A DNA stretch of 64,000 nucleotides from Oscillospiraceae bacterium (GCA_009783555.1 WRDH01000009.1:1-64000); one strand, 5' to 3'; shown: positions 44,005-54,780, counted from the first letter of the stretch. Made by a program: numbers and translations. The notes: a model not told the origin generated them from the letters alone.

Positions 44005-45162
44005 ATGACAATTTTAGTCAATTTTTTTAGAGGAGCACTCCGGTTTCTTCGCGATGCCGATATACTTTTGTTGATGTTATGCATAGCGAGTTCGGTGTAC
44101 GGGATTATACTTATCCGCAGTATCACCGGAAATGTTTTGCCGTACAGAGGGGAAGCGAATGTTCAAATCGGCGCGATGGTTATAGGCATTTTTCTTTTTA
44201 TCCTTTTCTCCTACATCGATATTGATATCATTGCCGATAAATCAAGGTTGCTTTTTTTGTTTAGCCTTGCATTGATTTCCACGTTATTATTTTGGGGTGT
44301 CGGCGAGGACGATGTGGGGCGGGGTGCATGGCTTCGTTTCTTTGATATAGGGATTCAACCTGCTGAGATTACCAAGATTCCGTTCATTATTATCATTGCA
44401 AGAATGATTGTCACTTACAAAGAGCGGAGAACTTTTAATTCTTTTATGTCAATTGTAAAGATTTTTGTGGTATTCGCAATAATTTTTGTTTTTGTTTTAC
44501 AAATATCACAGGACATGGGAACAGCACTGGTATACTTTGGAGTTCTTGCATTAATGCTTTTCGCCGGAGGGATGAAGCTTCGATGGTTTGCGATTGGCGC
44601 GGCATTGATTACAGCGGCAACACCATTAATATGGGATCTCGTTTTAAGCGATAAGCAACAAAATAGAATACTTGCTCCTTTTGATGAGAGCATTGACCCT
44701 ACCAGACAAAATGAACTGTGGCAACCCGATCTGAGCGTTGAAGCGATTGCATCGGGGGGTATGTGGGGGCAAGGACTCGGCAACGGCAGAATAACACAGA
44801 CACCGAGAGGCTTGCCGGCACAGCATACGGACTTTGTTTTATCTGCTGCGGGTGAAGAACTTGGCTTCATCGGCTGCATGATCTTAATTGCACTTTTAGT
44901 GGCAATAATTGTCAGATGCGTAATTATCGGGCTTAAATCAAATAATCCTCTCGGTATGCTCGTATGTATCGGATGTGCAAGTATGATTTTTATACAGACC
45001 TTTATGAATTTAGGTATGGCACTTGGAATATTGCCGGTTATCGGTGTTACGCTGCCGTTTTTCAGTTACGGGGGTTCGTCAATAGTTACATGCTTTGCAG
45101 CAATGGGAATAGTCTCGGGGATAAAAATGCGCCCGAAACCGGTTAGATTCAGGAATCTATAA
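44005..45162 (+). CDS. rodA: RodA/FtsW/SpoVE-family peptidoglycan polymerase
   Basis: 385 residues with about ten hydrophobic segments, from 18-36 to the C-terminal helix near 345-370. GVTLPFFSYGGSSIVTCFAAMG is the family signature and ISQDMGTALVYFGVLALMLFAGG the conserved central helix. PAEITKIPFIII and PRGLPAQHTDFVLSAAGEELGF carry the conserved active-site region. SEDS glycosyltransferases polymerise lipid II. RodA is preferred over FtsW or SpoVE only by general resemblance. AGGTG lies about 10 bases before the ATG. Confidence 0.88.
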   Translation: MTILVNFFRGALRFLRDADILLLMLCIASSVYGIILIRSITGNVLPYRGEANVQIGAMVIGIFLFILFSYIDIDIIADKSRLLFLFSLALISTLLFWGVGEDDVGRGAWLRFFDIGIQPAEITKIPFIIIIARMIVTYKERRTFNSFMSIVKIFVVFAIIFVFVLQISQDMGTALVYFGVLALMLFAGGMKLRWFAIGAALITAATPLIWDLVLSDKQQNRILAPFDESIDPTRQNELWQPDLSVEAIASGGMWGQGLGNGRITQTPRGLPAQHTDFVLSAAGEELGFIGCMILIALLVAIIVRCVIIGLKSNNPLGMLVCIGCASMIFIQTFMNLGMALGILPVIGVTLPFFSYGGSSIVTCFAAMGIVSGIKMRPKPVRFRNL

Positions 45163-45242
45163 ATATTCTCAAAAATATAAAGGGTTTTTTATTTTTCCGC
45201 AGTATAGGTATAATAGGGAAAACTATTGTCGGAGAACACTGC

Positions 45243-46259
45243 ATGAAAAGAAACCCAAGAGAAGTTCGAGAAGCGCTTGAGGGGCAAATGCTGTCGCCGG
45301 GAGCGTCTTTTTCATCACGCTCAAAGGGGCGTCAGCGTAGCGAACCGGAGTGTGATATCAGAACCTGTTATCAACGTGATGTTGACAGGATAATGTACTG
45401 CAACACCTTCCGTCGTTTAAAGGATAAAACACAGGTTTTTCTACGACCGGAGGGAGATCATTACAGAACAAGGCTTACACATACTTTGGAGGTATCCCGC
45501 ATCAGCAGAACCATTTCCAGGGGATTAAAGCTAAACGAGGATTTGACCGAAGCAATAGCTTTTGCGCACGATTTTGGACACACGCCTTTCGGGCATGCAG
45601 GGGAACGGGCACTTGACGAAATCCTTAAAGACGAGGGAGGATTCAAACATAATGAGCAAGGGCTTAGGATTGTTGAGCAAATTGAACGAAGCGGCGATGG
45701 TTTGAATCTCACTTATGAAACAAGAGACGGTATTTTGTGCCACACAGGTGATATAAAGCCAAAAACGTTCGAGGGTAATGTTGTAAGAATCGCAGACAGA
45801 ATCGCTTATGTCAATCATGATTTGGATGACGCATTAAGAGCCGGAATATTAAATGAAGCAGACATACCGGCAGAGGTTATCCGCTTTCTGGGCGCGAAGC
45901 ATAGTGAAAGAGTTAACACCCTTGTGCTCGATATGATTGAAGAGAGCGAGAAGTGCGGTGAAATCACGCTTAGTTCGCCTCTTACGGAGGTGCTTAATAA
46001 TTTCCGCAGCTTTATGTATGAAAACGTTTACCTGAATATGAAAGCAAAACGCGAAGAAAGTAAGGTTTACGGCATCGTAAGTGAACTGTTCCGGTTTTAT
46101 TTTCAATCACCCGGTGAGTTACCCGAAGATTACAGACGGATTGCCGAACAGGACGGGTTACAAAGAGCCGTCAGCGATTACGTGTCAGGTATGACAGATA
46201 AATACGCAGTGCATGTATATGAAATGCTTTTTATCCCGGAAGCATGGCAGGTACGTTAG
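45243..46259 (+). CDS. dgt: Deoxyguanosinetriphosphate triphosphohydrolase
   Basis: A 338-residue HD-superfamily dNTPase. FRRLKDKTQVF, HYRTRLTHTLEVSRISRTI (first His), AIAFAHDFGHTPFGHAGERAL (HD pair) and IAYVNHDLDDALRAG are the Dgt signatures. It removes triphosphate from dNTPs. It is first of the dgt-dnaG-rpoD cluster, 9 bases before dnaG. A -10 TATAAT at 45209-45214 lies 29 bases before the ATG with a poor -35, and GGAG lies about 9 bases before the start. Confidence 0.94.
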   Translation: MKRNPREVREALEGQMLSPGASFSSRSKGRQRSEPECDIRTCYQRDVDRIMYCNTFRRLKDKTQVFLRPEGDHYRTRLTHTLEVSRISRTISRGLKLNEDLTEAIAFAHDFGHTPFGHAGERALDEILKDEGGFKHNEQGLRIVEQIERSGDGLNLTYETRDGILCHTGDIKPKTFEGNVVRIADRIAYVNHDLDDALRAGILNEADIPAEVIRFLGAKHSERVNTLVLDMIEESEKCGEITLSSPLTEVLNNFRSFMYENVYLNMKAKREESKVYGIVSELFRFYFQSPGELPEDYRRIAEQDGLQRAVSDYVSGMTDKYAVHVYEMLFIPEAWQVR

Positions 46260-46268
46260 GAGGCACAA

Positions 46269-48017
46269 ATGCCTATACCCGATAGTTTTCTTGATGAGCT
46301 TATCAGCAGGACGGATATTACGGAGATTGTCGGAGGGTATGTTCGCCTTACTAAGAAAAGCGGCAATAATATGTTTGGTCTCTGCCCTTTTCACAGTGAG
46401 AAAACACCTTCGTTTACCGTAAACTCCGAGAAACAGATTTACCACTGTTTCGGCTGCGGTAAAGGCGGCGGCGCGATTGGATTTATAAGAGAGATAGAAA
46501 ATCTACCGTTTCGTGACGCAGTAGATGTGCTTGCAAGACGCGCCGGCATGACTGTCCCGGAAGAAGAAGGACAAGCAGAACTGATAAACCGCCGTAAACG
46601 GTTACTGGATCTCAACCGTGAAGCGGCGAGGCACTTTCTTTCTATGCTGAAAACCCCGCCGGGAGAGGTTGCCAGAGAATACCTTGCATCAAGAGGAATA
46701 TCGAAAGCCGGCGTTACTAAGTTCGGTATAGGAGTAGCAACGGACAACTGGAGTTCACTGCTTGATGAAATGATAATCAAAGGATATGCAAAGCAGGAAT
46801 TATTTGATGCCGGTCTTGCCAGACCCGGAAAACAAGGCGGCGGTGCCTACGATTTCTTTAGAAACAGACTCATGTTTCCCATAATTGACATCAGAGGTAA
46901 CGTAATTGGTTTTTCAGGCAGGCGTCTCGATGCGGAAAAGGATTACAAATACTTAAATTCGCCCGATACCCCCGTATTCACAAAAAGCAGAAACCTGTTC
47001 GGGTTAAACCTTGCAAAAAAAACAAAAGCAGGGTTCTTAATCCTCGTAGAGGGGAATATTGACGTAGTAATGCTCCATCAAGCAGGTTTTGACTGTGCTG
47101 TCGCGCCTCTCGGCACTGCTCTCACATCAGAGCAATCAAGGCTGCTCGCGCAATATACCGGGAAAATCGTGGTCGTTTTCGACTCTGACGAAATGGGGCA
47201 AAAAGCAACACTTCGCGCTTTATCCATACTGGAAAAGACAGGTAAAGAAATAAAGGTCGTAAACCTTGGTAAGTCAGGTGATCCGGATGAGTTTATTCGA
47301 AAACACGGTGCGGATGCCTTTAAAATTCTTCTTCAGCGCAGTGATAATCAAATGGAATACCGTTTGCTTACTATTATGGGTACTTGCGATATGAGTACAG
47401 ATGAAGGGCGGTTATCATATCTTTCATCAGCTACGAACTTGTTATCCGAAATAAAAAGCGAACCGGAAAGAGAGATATACGGAGTAAATGTGGCAAAAGC
47501 AGCCGGAGTTTCAATTGAGGCGGTAAAAAACGAAGTCATCAAGAAGCTGGAAAGAAAGAAAGGTCGTGAAAAAAAAGACTTTGAAAAAGAAACAGCCCGC
47601 CCGAGAATAAAACTTCAACCTGCGAGCCGGGAGTTAAGATATACAAACGATTTGTCAGCGGTCGCCGAGGAAGGTGTCGTAAGATTGCTCGTTCTTGATC
47701 CGATATTGATGAGGGTAGCAAGTGACATGCGTTTCTCCAAAGAGGAGTTTACGTCCGACTTTCTGGCAAAAGTTTTCGAGATTATTGAACGGCGTTTGTC
47801 CGGAGCAAGAGAAGTAAGTGAAGCACTGCTTCTTTCAGAGCTTGAATCAAATGAAGCTTCGCAATTGACTGTAATTTTACAAAAACCGGAGTCATTACCA
47901 CACGGAGAGAGAATTATACGGGAGTACATCGAGAAAATACGAGCAGAAAGATTAAAACAGCAAAACCCGGATAATGATATATTACTGGAAATTAAAAGAG
48001 CAAAAGAAAATAAATAG
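46269..48017 (+). CDS. dnaG: DNA primase
   Basis: 582 residues. The N-terminal zinc-binding domain has CPFHSEKTPSFTVNSEKQ and HCFGCGKGG (CHCC ligands). The TOPRIM core has LILVEGNIDVVMLHQAGF and VVFDSDEMGQKAT, the acidic metal-binding residues, and the C-terminal helicase-interaction domain follows. It makes RNA primers for replication. AGGAGG precedes the ATG. It is placed between dgt and rpoD, the macromolecular synthesis operon layout of Clostridia. Confidence 0.97.
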   Translation: MPIPDSFLDELISRTDITEIVGGYVRLTKKSGNNMFGLCPFHSEKTPSFTVNSEKQIYHCFGCGKGGGAIGFIREIENLPFRDAVDVLARRAGMTVPEEEGQAELINRRKRLLDLNREAARHFLSMLKTPPGEVAREYLASRGISKAGVTKFGIGVATDNWSSLLDEMIIKGYAKQELFDAGLARPGKQGGGAYDFFRNRLMFPIIDIRGNVIGFSGRRLDAEKDYKYLNSPDTPVFTKSRNLFGLNLAKKTKAGFLILVEGNIDVVMLHQAGFDCAVAPLGTALTSEQSRLLAQYTGKIVVVFDSDEMGQKATLRALSILEKTGKEIKVVNLGKSGDPDEFIRKHGADAFKILLQRSDNQMEYRLLTIMGTCDMSTDEGRLSYLSSATNLLSEIKSEPEREIYGVNVAKAAGVSIEAVKNEVIKKLERKKGREKKDFEKETARPRIKLQPASRELRYTNDLSAVAEEGVVRLLVLDPILMRVASDMRFSKEEFTSDFLAKVFEIIERRLSGAREVSEALLLSELESNEASQLTVILQKPESLPHGERIIREYIEKIRAERLKQQNPDNDILLEIKRAKENK

Positions 48018-48037
48018 ACAGCGAGGAATGAGGATAA

Positions 48038-49240
48038 ATGATGACAGATATTCACGATGAACTGGATGATACTGCTATGGAGGAAGAGAACCTTGAAGTG
48101 TTCCCGGATAAATCTCAGGAGCAGTATAATGAAGAACGCTTAAATGCTTTGCTTGAAGAAGGGAAGAAGCGGGGTAATTTAAGCTCCAAGGAGCTTCTCG
48201 ATGTACTCGAAGACATGAATCTTGAGCAAGATCAAATCGACAAGTTCTATGACACACTTGAAAATTTTAGTATCGATACAACAGAGAACGAGGAGCAAGC
48301 GTTGGTGCTTACCGATATTGATGATGCTCCCGAAATAGAAGAGCTGCAAGAGATAGAAACTCTTGCCGAAGATGAAGTAATCGACCCTGATACACTGGTT
48401 GACAACTTCAATATCGACGATCCCGTCCGTATGTACTTAAAAGAAATCGGCAAAGTTAATCTTCTGACAACAGAGGAAGAAATAGAACTTGCCATGAAAA
48501 TGACAGAGGGTGATGAAGAGGCAAAGCAGCAGATGGCGGAAGCCAATCTCAGATTGGTTGTCAGTATTGCAAAGCGTTATGTAGGGCGCGGTATGCTTTT
48601 TCTGGATTTAATTCAAGAAGGCAATCTGGGTCTGATTAAGGCTGTTGAGAAATTTGACTATACAAAAGGTTACAAGTTCTCAACCTATGCCACATGGTGG
48701 ATACGTCAGGCTATAACACGCGCAATAGCAGACCAGGCGCGAACAATTAGAATTCCTGTTCATATGGTAGAGACTATAAACAAGGTTATGCGTATTTCCC
48801 GTCAGCTTTTACAGGAGCTGGGGCATGATCCGACACCGGAAGAAATTGCGGATGACATGGGTATGCCTGTAGAGAAGGTTCGTGAAATTCTTAAGATAGC
48901 GCAGGAGCCTGTTTCGTTGGAAACTCCGATAGGTGAGGAAGAGGATAGTCATCTCGGTGATTTTATCCCGGACGAGGATGCATCGGAACCTGCGGAGGCA
49001 GCGTCGTTTACTTTGCTTAAAGAGCAGTTATCCGATGTTCTGGGTACATTGACTCCGCGTGAAGAAAAGGTGCTGAGATTAAGATTTGGAATTGAAGACG
49101 GCCGCACCCGCACCCTTGAAGAGGTGGGGAGAGAGTTTAGTGTTACGAGGGAGCGCATTCGCCAGATTGAAGCGAAAGCTCTCAGAAAACTGCGCCATCC
49201 GAGCAGAAGTAAGAAATTAAAGGACTTCCTGTTTCCTTAA
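48038..49240 (+). CDS. rpoD: Primary sigma factor, sigma-70
   Basis: 400 residues. Acidic region 1.1 (1-110); region 1.2 [16 protein letters not shown]; region 2 [61 protein letters not shown] (-10 recognition); region 3; and region 4 [14 protein letters not shown] with [20 protein letters not shown] (-35 recognition). It directs RNA polymerase to the TTGACA/TATAAT promoters seen across the window. Two adjacent ATGs (48038, 48041) follow GAGGATAA. Confidence 0.98.
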   Translation: MMTDIHDELDDTAMEEENLEVFPDKSQEQYNEERLNALLEEGKKRGNLSSKELLDVLEDMNLEQDQIDKFYDTLENFSIDTTENEEQALVLTDIDDAPEIEELQEIETLAEDEVIDPDTLVDNFNIDDPVRMYLKEIGKVNLLTTEEEIELAMKMTEGDEEAKQQMAEANLRLVVSIAKRYVGRGMLFLDLIQEGNLGLIKAVEKFDYTKGYKFSTYATWWIRQAITRAIADQARTIRIPVHMVETINKVMRISRQLLQELGHDPTPEEIADDMGMPVEKVREILKIAQEPVSLETPIGEEEDSHLGDFIPDEDASEPAEAASFTLLKEQLSDVLGTLTPREEKVLRLRFGIEDGRTRTLEEVGREFSVTRERIRQIEAKALRKLRHPSRSKKLKDFLFP

Positions 49241-49247
49241 TAGATAT

Positions 49248-49278
49248 CGTCATTGCGGCCTCCGAGCTCGCAATGACG
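49248..49278. repeat. GTCATTGCGG palindromic repeat after rpoD
   Basis: CGTCATTGCG, 11 bases, CGCAATGACG: perfect 10-base arms in the short gap between rpoD and the activase gene. Another copy of the dispersed family. It can form a hairpin but has no T run. Confidence 0.8.
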
Positions 49279-49313
49279 AGGATTCAATTATTCATGTTAT
49301 TCAGAGGTAAGTA

Positions 49314-52300
49314 ATGCAGACGTTAGGAATTAATATTGGTTCAACAAGCCTTAAGATGGTTTTGGCAGAGGACGGGTCGGTAAGTTGGTGCGGAACAGCT
49401 ATTCATGAAGGGGATTTCGGAACTGCCGCAAAGAAGCTTTTAAAGGAAGGTAATATCCCTGCCGGTGTCAGGTCTCTGATTACCGGCAATGAAGGGCGTT
49501 CAATGTTCAATGTGGCAGGAACGTTAGAGCCGCTCTGCGTTGAGGCAGCTCTTAAAAGCTTAAAAATCGATGCCGATGCAGTTGTCAGCATGGGTGGGGA
49601 AGACCTCATTGTCTACACTTTGGAAAAAGGCAAAATCGTGAACAATTTTTCCGGGAATAAGTGCGCTTCCGGTACGGGTGAATTCCTTAAGCAACAGCTT
49701 GCGCGTATGGATATGAAGCTTGAAGACATCGATGATATTCCTGATACTGCGAAGGTGTATCCTATTTCAACACGCTGCAGCGTGTTTATGAAAAGCGATT
49801 GTACCCATAAGCTGAACAAGCGAGAAGCTACAAAGCAGGATATAGTATTTTCGTTATCTCATGTAATGGCTGTTAAGGTAATTGACTTTCTTAATCGTGC
49901 CAAGATAACATCAGGGCGTGTGGTTCTGACAGGCGGCATTACAAATAACAGGCATATAGTTAGATTTATCAATGAAAGAGCACCGGAAATTGAGTTTATC
50001 ATACCTAAAGAAGCTCCGGTGTTTGAAGCATTGGGTGCTTCGATACTCGCTATGGAGTTCGGCAGCAGCTTACCGCAGTCCGGAGAGCTTATAAGACCGG
50101 GCGAAGTGCGTTTTGAGACACTGGGTAGTTTACGGGATTGGGAATCGAAGGTTCGTATTTTTGAAAAGCCTGACGGAAAAATACGTGCCGGAGCAAAGTA
50201 CATTCTTGGTGTAGACGGCGGTTCAACGACTACAAAAGTTTGTCTAGTTGATATTGATACTGACGAGGTTGTTGCAAGTCATTACGGGAGAACTCACGGA
50301 GATCCTGTTAAAGCTCTGAAAGAGTGTTTGCGGGTTATACAAGAGAAAATTGAAAACAATACCGGTACAAGAGAAATTGATATTCGTTTAGTTGCTACAA
50401 CGGGTTCGAGCCGTGAGATTCTAGGCGTTTTTCTTGAAACCCGAGGTGTTTACAATGAAATAATCGCGCATGCGGTGGGTACTACTTACTATGCTCCCGA
50501 TGTTGAAACCATATTTGAAGTCGGCGGTCAGGATGCAAAGTATGTTCTTTTAAAAAACGGTGTACCGATAGATTATGCAATGAATGAGGCTTGCTCTGCC
50601 GGTACAGGTTCGTTTCTTGAAGAAAGTGCAGCCGGTGACCTATCAATATATAGTGATAGAGATATCGGTCCGATTGCGCTCAAAGCTGATGCTCCGTTAA
50701 AATTCGGTGAGCATTGTTCGGCGTTTATTAACAGCGATATCAGAAAAGCAATCGCACAAGGTGCAAGCCGTGAGGATATAACGGCAGGTATTGTTTGTTC
50801 CATTGCCGCAAATTATATCAACCGTGTTGTTGGAAACCGTACAATCGGCGGCAAGGTTTTCCTGCAAGGCGGAGTTGCTAAAAACCCTGCTGTTCCACCA
50901 GCGTTTGCTATGCTGCTTAATAAAGAAATATTAGTCCCGCCTTCGCCTGAGCTTATGGGCTGCTTTGGTGTTGCGCTTCTTGCAAAGCGAAAAAACCATG
51001 ATGGTTTACTTGATGAGATGTGTTTTAACATAGATGATGTACTGAATAGAGAAATTGGTTATGAGCGTGTTTTTAAGTGCGAAGCTTGCGAGAATCTATG
51101 CCCGATTCAAGTTCTGAAGCTGGAAGACCGGAAAATTATGTTCGGCGGCAGATGTAATAAATATGCGAATATCCGCAAGGTTGTAAAGGATGTGCCGGTA
51201 TTTGACTATGTCGAAAAGCGGTCGAAGCTGCTTTTTGAGGAGTATGGTGCACCGGAGTTAGGTGAGGCGAGAAGTGAAGCTCATAGAGAGAATGGTGATT
51301 CGGAGTTAGCGGAAGTGAGCAATGAACATCATAGAGTTAATGTTAAACGTGATTACATTGTCGGTATACCGAGGTCGCTTTCCGTACACACCCTTTATCC
51401 GTTATACTCGTGGTTTTTCTATGAGTTAGGTATAAAAACGTTTTTATCATCGGAGGTCCCTCATGAGGGTGTAGCCAGAGCGGAAGCTGCTTATTGTTTT
51501 CCTGCGGAAATTGCGCATGGGGCTGTGCAGGATTGTCTTGATAAAGGTGCGGACTTTATACTGCTGCCGCATTTCAGAGATATGCCGAGTTATGAAGAGG
51601 ATGTGCATGCAAACTTCTGTCCATTAACCCAAAGCTTGCCATACTATATCAAAAAAGCTTTTCCGGATGTTGACGAGGATAAATGGTTACCGCTTGTGGT
51701 AAGTTTTAAATACGGTCTGGATAAAGCTCTGGAGCTTTTTAAAACAATGAGTGAAAAGCTAGGTATCGACAGTATTGAAGTTGAAGCAGCGTTCAGTAAG
51801 GCGTTAGCGAAGCAAAATGAATACTTCAAAGCGGCGAAGAGGCTTGGTGAGGAAGCTTTAGAGGAAGCAAGAAAAGCAAACAGACCTGTTATTGCGCTTT
51901 TAGGTAGAGCGTATAATGCGTTTACTCCCGAAGCGAACATGGGTATACCAAAAAAGTTTACGACCAGGGGGTACTCTATCATCCCGTTTGATATTTTGCC
52001 TTTTGAAAACGAAGTGATTTTTCCGAATATGTATTGGTATTACGGGCAGGAGGATGTCAAATCCGCGAAGCTGTTAAAAAAAGAAGACAATATATTCCTT
52101 ACATACATTACTAACTTTTCCTGCGCTCCCGATTCTTTTATCCTTCATTACATCAAGTGGATAATGGGTCAAAAACCATTTATGGTACTTGAGCTTGATA
52201 CTCATTCCGCCGATGCAGGTATTGATACAAGAGTTGAGGCATTCCTTGATGTTATTGACGGGTACAGAGACAAAAAAGCTGATATTGAAAGCGAACGCTT

Positions 52301-53666
52301 TGATAACGGTTGGCGTTTTGTCAGCGAGAAGAAGCCTGACGGTTCGTTTGATTTACGTGCGGATAATGTAAAGACGGGTGAAAAAGTTCCGATTCAAAGC
52401 AATAAGCGGGTAAAGGTACTTCTGTCAAATATGGGAGATATTTCTACGAAATATATCGGTGCTACACTCAGGAGCCAGAAGATAGGTACTGAGGTGCTGC
52501 CGGTTGCTACAAGTAAGACCGTAATGGTTGCACGTGCGCATTCGTCAGGTAAGGAATGTGTACCCAGTCATTTGGTGCTGGGTTCGGCTTTAGAGTTTTT
52601 ATGGAGTGACAAATACCGCAAAGATGAGTTGTACCTGCTCTTTGTGCCAATTACAACCGGACCTTGCAGAACAGGTCAGTATTATGTCTATTATGAAAAC
52701 CTGTTCAGGGACTTACGAATCGAAAATGTCGTGGTGTTTATTCTTTCAGCGGATAACTCGTATAGTGAGCTAGGCGGAGGCTTTTCTAAAGAAATGTGGA
52801 AGGGCATTGTATTGTCCGATTATCTTAAAGATATTCAAAACGCATTGCTGACAACGGCTGTTGACAGTAAGACAGCAATAGCAGTGTTTGAAAAATCCTG
52901 GAATAAGCTGATTGATGTTGTTGAACACAGACCTAAGGATGTTTTTAAGGAATTAAAAAACGTCGCCTCTGATGTCAGCAAGATACCGCTCAAGATGAAG
53001 GTTATTGATTGCCCGAAGGTTATTGTAGTTGGTGAGATATATGTACGCCGCGACGATTTCGCGGTCGGGGAGTTGACAGAGCTAATGAGCGAGCGTGGCA
53101 TCGTTGTTAAAGTGGCAGGTATATCTGAATGGATACACTATCTTGATTTTGTACGTGAGTATGACTTGACGAAACGTTTAAAACTGCGAAAGAGAGGAAC
53201 AAGGGTTTTTTCAAAACCCTGGGTTGCTTTGAAAAAGCTTAGGCTTGAAATGTGGTGGAAGCACTCGGTTGAGAAAAAGGTTTTATCAATTTTAGTACCG
53301 ACCGGCTTGATTCCGGAAGCTCCTCATGATATGCGGGAAATCATGAGATATTCACAAGAGAACTTTGTAAACCTTGAACTCCAGTCGGAAATTTCAGTAT
53401 CAACCGGCGGTGCGGCAGCCGCTATGGAGACAGGCTATTCGGGCGTTGTTAACATAGGTCCGTTTGCTTGCCTGATAGGAAGAGTTATTGAAGGTATCTA
53501 CACACCTTGGGCACGAGAACGAAACTTCCCCGCGCTTTCCGTAGAGGTGGACGGCAATATCCTGCCGCCGAATATTGTAAATAAACTCAACATTTTTATG
53601 GTAAATGTCCTGCGCTTCAAGGGGCAGGGAGATTTATCGGGACTAATTGACGATGTTGAAGGATAG
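49314..53666 (+). CDS. Fusion of two acyl-CoA dehydratase activase (BadF/HgdC-like) domains with DUF2229/HgdB-like region
   Basis: 1,450 residues. Two ASKHA ATPase domains in tandem (about 1-245 with GINIGSTSLKMVL; about 295-560 with LGVDGGSTTTKVCLV, EVGGQDAKYV, NEACSAGTGSFLEE), then a Cys cluster (CEACENLCPIQVLK, GGRCNKYA, about 583-620), then a DUF2229/2-hydroxyglutaryl-CoA-dehydratase-like part (VGIPRSLSVHTLYPLYSWFF; PVIALLGRAYNAF; FSCAPDSF; GTEVLPVATSKTVMVAR). Family members activate radical dehydratases with a [4Fe-4S] cluster; the role of these giant fusions is unclear. Residues about 642-680 are a duplicated polar insert. No dehydratase subunits are adjacent. Confidence 0.88.
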   Translation: MQTLGINIGSTSLKMVLAEDGSVSWCGTAIHEGDFGTAAKKLLKEGNIPAGVRSLITGNEGRSMFNVAGTLEPLCVEAALKSLKIDADAVVSMGGEDLIVYTLEKGKIVNNFSGNKCASGTGEFLKQQLARMDMKLEDIDDIPDTAKVYPISTRCSVFMKSDCTHKLNKREATKQDIVFSLSHVMAVKVIDFLNRAKITSGRVVLTGGITNNRHIVRFINERAPEIEFIIPKEAPVFEALGASILAMEFGSSLPQSGELIRPGEVRFETLGSLRDWESKVRIFEKPDGKIRAGAKYILGVDGGSTTTKVCLVDIDTDEVVASHYGRTHGDPVKALKECLRVIQEKIENNTGTREIDIRLVATTGSSREILGVFLETRGVYNEIIAHAVGTTYYAPDVETIFEVGGQDAKYVLLKNGVPIDYAMNEACSAGTGSFLEESAAGDLSIYSDRDIGPIALKADAPLKFGEHCSAFINSDIRKAIAQGASREDITAGIVCSIAANYINRVVGNRTIGGKVFLQGGVAKNPAVPPAFAMLLNKEILVPPSPELMGCFGVALLAKRKNHDGLLDEMCFNIDDVLNREIGYERVFKCEACENLCPIQVLKLEDRKIMFGGRCNKYANIRKVVKDVPVFDYVEKRSKLLFEEYGAPELGEARSEAHRENGDSELAEVSNEHHRVNVKRDYIVGIPRSLSVHTLYPLYSWFFYELGIKTFLSSEVPHEGVARAEAAYCFPAEIAHGAVQDCLDKGADFILLPHFRDMPSYEEDVHANFCPLTQSLPYYIKKAFPDVDEDKWLPLVVSFKYGLDKALELFKTMSEKLGIDSIEVEAAFSKALAKQNEYFKAAKRLGEEALEEARKANRPVIALLGRAYNAFTPEANMGIPKKFTTRGYSIIPFDILPFENEVIFPNMYWYYGQEDVKSAKLLKKEDNIFLTYITNFSCAPDSFILHYIKWIMGQKPFMVLELDTHSADAGIDTRVEAFLDVIDGYRDKKADIESERFDNGWRFVSEKKPDGSFDLRADNVKTGEKVPIQSNKRVKVLLSNMGDISTKYIGATLRSQKIGTEVLPVATSKTVMVARAHSSGKECVPSHLVLGSALEFLWSDKYRKDELYLLFVPITTGPCRTGQYYVYYENLFRDLRIENVVVFILSADNSYSELGGGFSKEMWKGIVLSDYLKDIQNALLTTAVDSKTAIAVFEKSWNKLIDVVEHRPKDVFKELKNVASDVSKIPLKMKVIDCPKVIVVGEIYVRRDDFAVGELTELMSERGIVVKVAGISEWIHYLDFVREYDLTKRLKLRKRGTRVFSKPWVALKKLRLEMWWKHSVEKKVLSILVPTGLIPEAPHDMREIMRYSQENFVNLELQSEISVSTGGAAAAMETGYSGVVNIGPFACLIGRVIEGIYTPWARERNFPALSVEVDGNILPPNIVNKLNIFMVNVLRFKGQGDLSGLIDDVEG

Positions 53667-53673
53667 GAAAAAA

Positions 53674-54780
53674 ATGATTGAACTTAAAGGCAAATACAAC
53701 ACCGCTAAAGTGTTTACTAATAATGTTGAGCAAAGTGCTGTGACGCAGATAGAGCATTTGCTTAATCAGGAGTTTGTTAAAGGTAGTAAAATACGGGTCA
53801 TGCCTGATGCACACATGGGTATGGGTTGCACGATAGGCACGACTATGACGATTACTGATAAAATCGTACCGAACCTTGTCGGTGTCGATATCGGCTGCGG
53901 TATGGAAACGGCTGTACTCAAGGATAAGCGCATTGAACTTGAGCAGCTTGATAAAGCCATACATAACTACATTCCCGCAGGGTTTAATATTCGTAAGACA
54001 CCGCATCATTTTACGGAGGAAATAGATTTAAATACACTTCGGTGTGCAAAACATGTCGATTTGAGACGCGCAATTTTATCAATAGGAAGCTTGGGCGGCG
54101 GTAACCATTTTATTGAGCTTGGCAAAAGCGATGCCGGACAACTACACCTCGTTATTCATTCGGGCAGCCGGAATCTGGGCAAGCAGGTATGCGAGCTTTA
54201 TCAAAATATTGCTGCAGATAGTCTGGGACGAAAGGGTAAAGGTGCTGACAGGGTGCTAGCATATCTTGAGGGCTCGTTTTTTGACGATTATTTGCATGAT
54301 ATGGGTATAGTTCAGCGTTATGCTGATTTAAACCGGAAGGCAATTATCAGAGAACTTGAGAAACGGGTAAAGCTTAAGGTTGTAGAGCAGTTTACGACAG
54401 TTCATAATTATATCGACTTGGAAATGATGATGTTGCGTAAAGGAGCAATTTCCGCAAGAAAAGGCGAGCGTATCTTGATACCGATGAACATGCGTGACGG
54501 CAGCCTTGTTTGTATAGGCAAAGGCAACGAAGACTGGAACTATTCAGCACCCCACGGAGCAGGACGCATAATGAGCCGCAATGTTGCAAAACAAAGCATT
54601 ACAATGTCGCAATACGAAAAATCCATGAAGGGTATCTACTCCACAACAATAAATAAAAGCACTTTGGACGAAGCCCCGTCTGCTTACAAACCAATGGAAG
54701 AAATTATCGCCAATATAGGGGACACTGCGGAAATCACGGATACAATAAAACCGCTGTATAACTTCAAGGCGGCGGAGTAG
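53674..54780 (+). CDS. rtcB: RNA-splicing ligase RtcB
   Basis: A 368-residue RtcB, which joins 2',3'-cyclic phosphate (or 3'-phosphate) and 5'-OH RNA ends using GTP and Mn. VMPDAHMGMGCTIGTT, PNLVGVDIGCGMET (Asp and Cys metal ligands), IGSLGGGNHFIEL, HSGSRNLGKQ and SAPHGAGRIMSRN (guanylylated His region) are present. ATG at 53674 is preferred over 53647, which lies inside the preceding gene; AGGA is just upstream. It follows the activase gene after 7 bases. No RtcA or archease lies nearby. Confidence 0.96.
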   Translation: MIELKGKYNTAKVFTNNVEQSAVTQIEHLLNQEFVKGSKIRVMPDAHMGMGCTIGTTMTITDKIVPNLVGVDIGCGMETAVLKDKRIELEQLDKAIHNYIPAGFNIRKTPHHFTEEIDLNTLRCAKHVDLRRAILSIGSLGGGNHFIELGKSDAGQLHLVIHSGSRNLGKQVCELYQNIAADSLGRKGKGADRVLAYLEGSFFDDYLHDMGIVQRYADLNRKAIIRELEKRVKLKVVEQFTTVHNYIDLEMMMLRKGAISARKGERILIPMNMRDGSLVCIGKGNEDWNYSAPHGAGRIMSRNVAKQSITMSQYEKSMKGIYSTTINKSTLDEAPSAYKPMEEIIANIGDTAEITDTIKPLYNFKAAE

